Source of the DNA: Adiantum capillus-veneris | Lineage: Eukaryota; Streptophyta; Polypodiopsida; Polypodiales; Pteridaceae | Assembly: GCA_014529385.2 (NCBI GenBank) | Contig: CM043964.1 | Span: 5,425,997-5,489,996 of the forward strand | Direction: 5' to 3' | DNA: 64,000 bases | In this document: in pieces, positions 60,220-64,000 of the stretch | Position numbering within the stretch: the stretch's first letter is position 1 | Layout: every line of letters starts with the position of its first letter | Program-made: the position numbers and the translations under genes | Notes under the pieces: model-generated | Databases searched by the model: none | What the model saw: the letters and a program-made list of their open reading frames with translations, nothing else | Told to the model about the DNA's origin: nothing

Positions 60220-60432
60220 TTAAAACAAAACAAAAATATAGACGTCCAAACTAAGGTTGTACCTAATGAGAGGCAAAATAAAAGGATTTACTGAAGCGTT
60301 TATCTCGGCCAACCTAAGAGGACCTAAAATTCTACGAATGACACGTTGAAATTGCAACTTAGTACTAACAATTATGTGTACCTTTTGCCTTGCAATGCGA
60401 ATGAAGGGATCATACAAATCTTCGTGATTCAT
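60220..60432 (-). CDS. element D leader ORF, distal accessory block
   Basis: A 70-codon frame starting MNHEDLYDPFIRIA about 60 bases after the primer binding site and ending PFILPLIRYNLSLDVYIFVLF. Its end aligns with the block at 59988-60190 and with 32956-33171 of element B (PNPxILPLIxY, SFDVxxFIL). It is the most diverged of the three. It is probably the remnant or C-terminal exon of another accessory module. The function is unknown. Confidence 0.45.
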   Translation of the reverse strand: MNHEDLYDPFIRIARQKVHIIVSTKLQFQRVIRRILGPLRLAEINASVNPFILPLIRYNLSLDVYIFVLF

Positions 60433-60490
60433 GCAAACTACTTGACTATGCTAAAGGTTGATTCTACACAAAAATACACAAGCCGTCCTC

Positions 60491-60503
60491 CGTGGGGGCA
60501 CCA
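60491..60503 (-). other. primer binding site of element D
   Basis: The minus strand reads TGGTGCCCCCACG three bases after the LTR end, sharing its first 12 bases with element B. Confidence 0.78.
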
Positions 60504-60506
60504 ATT

Positions 60507-63168
60507 TGAGGCGGTCCGGGGCGGGCAACAAGAAGAGTGGCCTCTAGACACCCTTCAAGGCTCCCGTGCTGCTCAATGGGGCTAAGGCACAACACAACAC
60601 AAACCAAAACAACAAACCCACAGCCAAATCCCAACTACACAAGGGGCACCACCTAGTTTAAGAGCGAACTAGGACGCAAAAGAGGAGAATCGTTAGAGCA
60701 ACCCACAAACAAGCAAGGAATTTACACTAACCCTAACACCAATGGAACACTCTCACACACTAAAACAAGAGAGAGAGAGAGAGAGAGAGATAGTGCTCGG
60801 GCTGCTTTGAAATGTATCGGCAATGATCAAGCAAACGCAACTATATATTTAAGAAAGAGAGAGAAAGGGAGAGGGGGTGCTTGTTGCATTAATACCTTCT
60901 TACAAATCTGTCATGACAAATCAAAGTGAGATTAGTATTTGTTCAACATAGCTTGCGTAAATTTCACCACAACACATCACAAGACAGGCCACCCCACTCA
61001 CTGTCTTAAGGCTAGGGGAGTCCTCTCCACCCTGTCGCCCTCTTAGAGTATGTGGGATTTATGGCTAGATTGATGACAACACCAGAGACAAGCTATCATG
61101 AACTTAACAAAAAACACCAAGACACTTACGCATCATTGTTGTCCATTACTTCACGTTGGAAGGGAGACAAAGTATCCAAGCTTAGTCCAAATCCACCCTC
61201 CTTAATTCAGCAAATGTTGGGCTTACACTAGTAGGAGAAATGATAGATTTCCTACTCTCAATTGAATGATCACTCTCTCTCTTACAATGGCATAGAGTTC
61301 CCTTGCTAATCCCCTATTACAACACATGCACATGCATAAGACAATGAGCTTCCACTCAAGAGCTCCTTCTACAGAGGTTGAACTTGGCTTCTCAAGCTAT
61401 AGCATAGTGCTCTTGCTTATGGCTCCCCCTTTTGTGCTAGCTACACCCTCCTTTTATAGCAATTTTGAAGGCTAGGGTTACTCCTCTAACAATGGTTGGG
61501 TTAGATTTTCAGCAATTTATCTAATTTCTTTTGCTTGGAATTATCAAGAAGTTGGTGGGGAAAGAGAGAGGAGAGAAATGGAGGTGATAGGACTTTTCAT
61601 AGTGGGTTAGTGTTAGTAGAGTTAGTATTAATTTACAAATGGAATTGGGTATTTACAATGGGAGTATCCATGTAGGATACAAATAAGGAAGAAAAACTCT
61701 TAAGAGGTAAGAAAAGGTGGATTTCTTACAAGGTTGATGCTCCAAGTGTCTTGAGTAGGGCCAATTTTGACGCTTGTTGACGGTCCACTAGCTTTGACGG
61801 TACATTTTTTCTCCACTCTTGACCTTCCTTGAGAGACAAGGTAATTGAAGCTGAGTAATCAACCACCATGATGCTGTCTTTTAAGAGAAGAGGCTGAATT
61901 TTGTGGTTTTTTGATAGATATGGGTAATTTGGAGGAGGAAAAATGAGACTAGGTGGTCAATTTTGGAATGGAATTGTGTGTGGGAGGTATGAGTTCACCA
62001 TGGTTTCTCTTATTCTTCAAGGTTGAGGAGAAGGTGAGTAGTGTGCAGAGAGGAGTGGTGAGAGAGATGGGGATGATGAGTGGAGAAGTGTGTGTGAAAG
62101 AGGAAAATGATAAAGTGGAAGAGAGAGTGTGGCTGCATAGCATGGGAAAACTGGGGTCCACTAAAAAAATCATAGCTCACAGCTCGTAGCTCAAAAAAAT
62201 ATGAAAAACTTTGAGGCAAAAGTTCAGCCCACGTGCTACAACTTTTGTTTGTATCACCTTTTCAAATTCGGAGAGCAAGTGAACTTTAGAAATTCAGCAA
62301 AACCGACCGTTTTTTTCCACTGCAAAGGTCCTTGTGGTGTCCTTCTTTGGATGATTCTTTTGAATACCTCCAAGAGTGAGCCCTCCATAGTGCATGTATG
62401 CATGCCACCTACCCTTGACCTTATTTGGTAGGTCTATAATTGAAGATATTGTTGAGATTAGGATATAAGTGAATAGTACAACTAAGAAAATCAAATATTG
62501 AGGGGTCTAAAAAATATGTACATGTCAAATATAAATAATATAAGTGGAAAAAATATAAAAGGGTCAAAAGAAATCTCTCTCATTATGAGGCTACCATAAA
62601 AAGATAAATATTTTTGGTGTTCTAATTTTTTAGAAAAAAACAAAATAGATGTAGGAAGGGAAAAATCAAAATAGTGAAAAAATATACACATAAATAAAAC
62701 TAGTTTTTTTGGATTTTTGTTGGGGTGGAGTTACACCAAATATAAGAGAAGCTTACATGAAAATATTTCTATATGGAATAAAGAGTATGAAAAATGGTAA
62801 GAAAAAATTGTGGTAATGGTGAGGCAATGTACAGAGCATAAATAACACACACCTAGGTAGAAATATTTAAATAAATACCAAAATAATTATGAAAAAATCT
62901 TTTATTTAGGCCCTATATATAAAGAAATATTTACATACGCATGGGCCATAATATACTTATATTTTTTTATTTTTTTATTTTTATTTTTTTGGCTCAACTA
63001 GCCCAATGACTAGCTAATTGAGGGTTTTTTAAGAAGATATGGGAAAAGTTCCGTGACTCACGCACGCCTATGTACAGTGAAATGGTAGGGATAGCCAGTG
63101 TTTGGGTGATTTTGGTAGGGTGAGGTAACTCACTGTGGTAATTACAAAGAGCCGAAAAACGGCTATCA
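60507..63168 (-). repeat. 5' LTR of element D
   Basis: Direct repeat of 50848-53504. Its inner end (minus-strand CCGCCTCA) is followed by the primer binding site. The hairpin signature lies at 60641-60678. Confidence 0.93.
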
Positions 63169-63172
63169 CTAG

Positions 63173-63275
63173 GTGGTGCCCCCTGTTCACTTTACCATGG
63201 CAAGCTCGAGGCACGCCATTCGGCCCCCGGCGTTTTAGAGGCCGTCGGGGTTCGGGGTCCGCTTTGCGTCCGTCA
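63173..63275 (+). repeat. 3' LTR of element B, second part
   Basis: It resumes GTGGTGCCCCCTGTTCAC after element D and ends CGTCCGTCA, followed by the target duplication ATGG. It matches 29158-29234 and 31801-31902. Confidence 0.9.
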
Positions 63276-64000
63276 ATGGCATGCACCTATTTATCAAATT
63301 GTTAATCACCTCCATAAGATCATGGCAAATAAAGAGTCCCTCTTATATCCCATCCTCTTCCTAATGCTTCAATCAATCTTCAATGGCTATCAAGATTTGA
63401 AAGTAGCCAAAAAATCCATCCATGATTGAGTAGCGCTTATGACCTGCAACCTAATTGAGGATTTCATCATGGAAGGGTAGTGGATAATGATTCCTTTTTG
63501 TGGCAGCATTGAAAGGTTTTAAATCGACACATACCCCATATATTCCATTCTTCATGGGCATAATAAATACTGGAGAAACCCATTCAAACTCCTCCACTCA
63601 AAAGATAAAATCCACTTCTAAAAGCTTTTTCACCTCTCACAAAGTGCCCTCTCATGAATGAACCCCAATCTCCAAAGCTTTTGAACCTTTGTCTTGGCAC
63701 CTTCTTTTTGGTTAATTCTGTTCTAAACTCGTTTTTCTCCTTGCAATTCCATATATTCAGTGGAAAATAGCTTTGGAAACTCTGCAAACATATCTTCATA
63801 CTCTTTCTTCTCTTTTGTTGTCAAGTCTTCTCCTAGCATGCTTCTTATGTTCACTTGGTCGGGCTCTATGATTGCTTTTGGATTCTCCTTCTCCTCCTTG
63901 ATCTCCATACTGCAAAGCTGATTCCTTTTTGACACTTATCCCAAATAGATTAGGACATAATTGCTTCAAGCCTTCCTCTACACTCTCTTTTGACAACGTA
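63276..64000 (-). pseudogene. right half of the C-family Ty3 relic, 5' part of pol
   Basis: On the minus strand, from 64000 down, come SKESVEEGLKQLCPNLFGI, SMLGEDLTTKEKKEYEDMF and a shifted reverse transcriptase N-terminal region (PVFIMPMKNG-like near 63560). The end, near 63400, reads like GYFQILIAIED. These match element C at 24370-24960. The segment supplies the upstream portion of the relic whose downstream portion lies left of element B (10802-11664). Several frameshifts are present. Confidence 0.78.

Larger units (their letters stand above)
50848..63168 (-). mobile_element. element D: Tat-type Ty3 retrotransposon with long LTRs and accessory ORFs
   Basis: 12.3 kb with LTRs of about 2.66 kb (50848-53504 and 60507-63168) and a 7.0-kb interior. 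On the plus strand it starts TGAGGCGG and ends GGCTATCA, flanked by the 4-bp duplication CTAG (50844-50847 and 63169-63172). In transcription order on the minus strand: 5' LTR, primer binding site, accessory blocks, two accessory ORFs, gag-pol in a single frame with three stops, polypurine tract, 3' LTR. The two LTRs are nearly identical by eye, which suggests a recent insertion. Confidence 0.93.

Overview
This window is eukaryotic DNA from a land plant with a large, repeat-filled genome. The evidence is Ty1/copia and Tat-type Ty3 LTR retrotransposons, a CACTA (En/Spm) transposon with spliced transposase genes, a captured fragment that looks like a plant heavy-metal-associated (HIPP) gene, and very long CT/GA, CA and poly-C tracts. 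I see no intact host gene, rRNA, tRNA or CRISPR array. The species is not readable from the sequence. A fern or gymnosperm-sized genome is a guess only.

Layout. 1-4917: a minus-strand copia element whose 3' end lies beyond the left edge. 4918-8664: sequence without genes, holding a ~70-bp inverted repeat and an LTR-like end. 8665-12032 and 63276-64000: relics of an old minus-strand Ty3 family (relatives of element C below). This relic was split by one very large nested insertion, element B (plus strand, 12033-63275, flanked by ATGG on both sides).

Element B is a Tat-type Ty3 element with LTRs of about 2.2 kb. Its 5' LTR is broken by a CACTA transposon (12783-20362, TSD ATA), by Ty3 element C (20461-28135, minus), by an 886-bp tandem duplication, and by a probable solo LTR (element E, 29704-31464). 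Its integrase region is broken by element F (37404-47896, TSD GTTTT), a non-autonomous LTR element that itself carries a LINE (about 40980-45614). Its 3' LTR is broken by element D (50848-63168, minus, TSD CTAG), a Tat-type Ty3 element with 2.66-kb LTRs. Several insertion sites can be checked inside the window, because the other LTR copy of B preserves the uninterrupted sequence.

Coding content. The best preserved genes are the LINE ORF2 (1126 codons, uninterrupted) and the CACTA TNP2 transposase (six exons whose phases all agree, 948 aa). Element D keeps one reading frame through gag-pol, with three in-frame stops. The copia polyprotein keeps one frame with two. Elements B and C carry frameshifts as well.

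Most unusual content. Between the 5' LTR and gag, element D carries two tandem, mutually homologous accessory ORFs (58895-59353 and 59400-59954) plus two further related C-terminal pieces. A broken member of the same protein family lies at the equivalent place in element B. I do not recognise the family. Ogre/Tat elements are known to carry an extra ORF upstream of gag, which gives a precedent for the position but not for the duplication. A second cross-family signal is a short hairpin (CCTAG...CTAGG followed by a primer-binding-site-like GGTGGTGCCC) shared by the U5 regions of three different LTRs.
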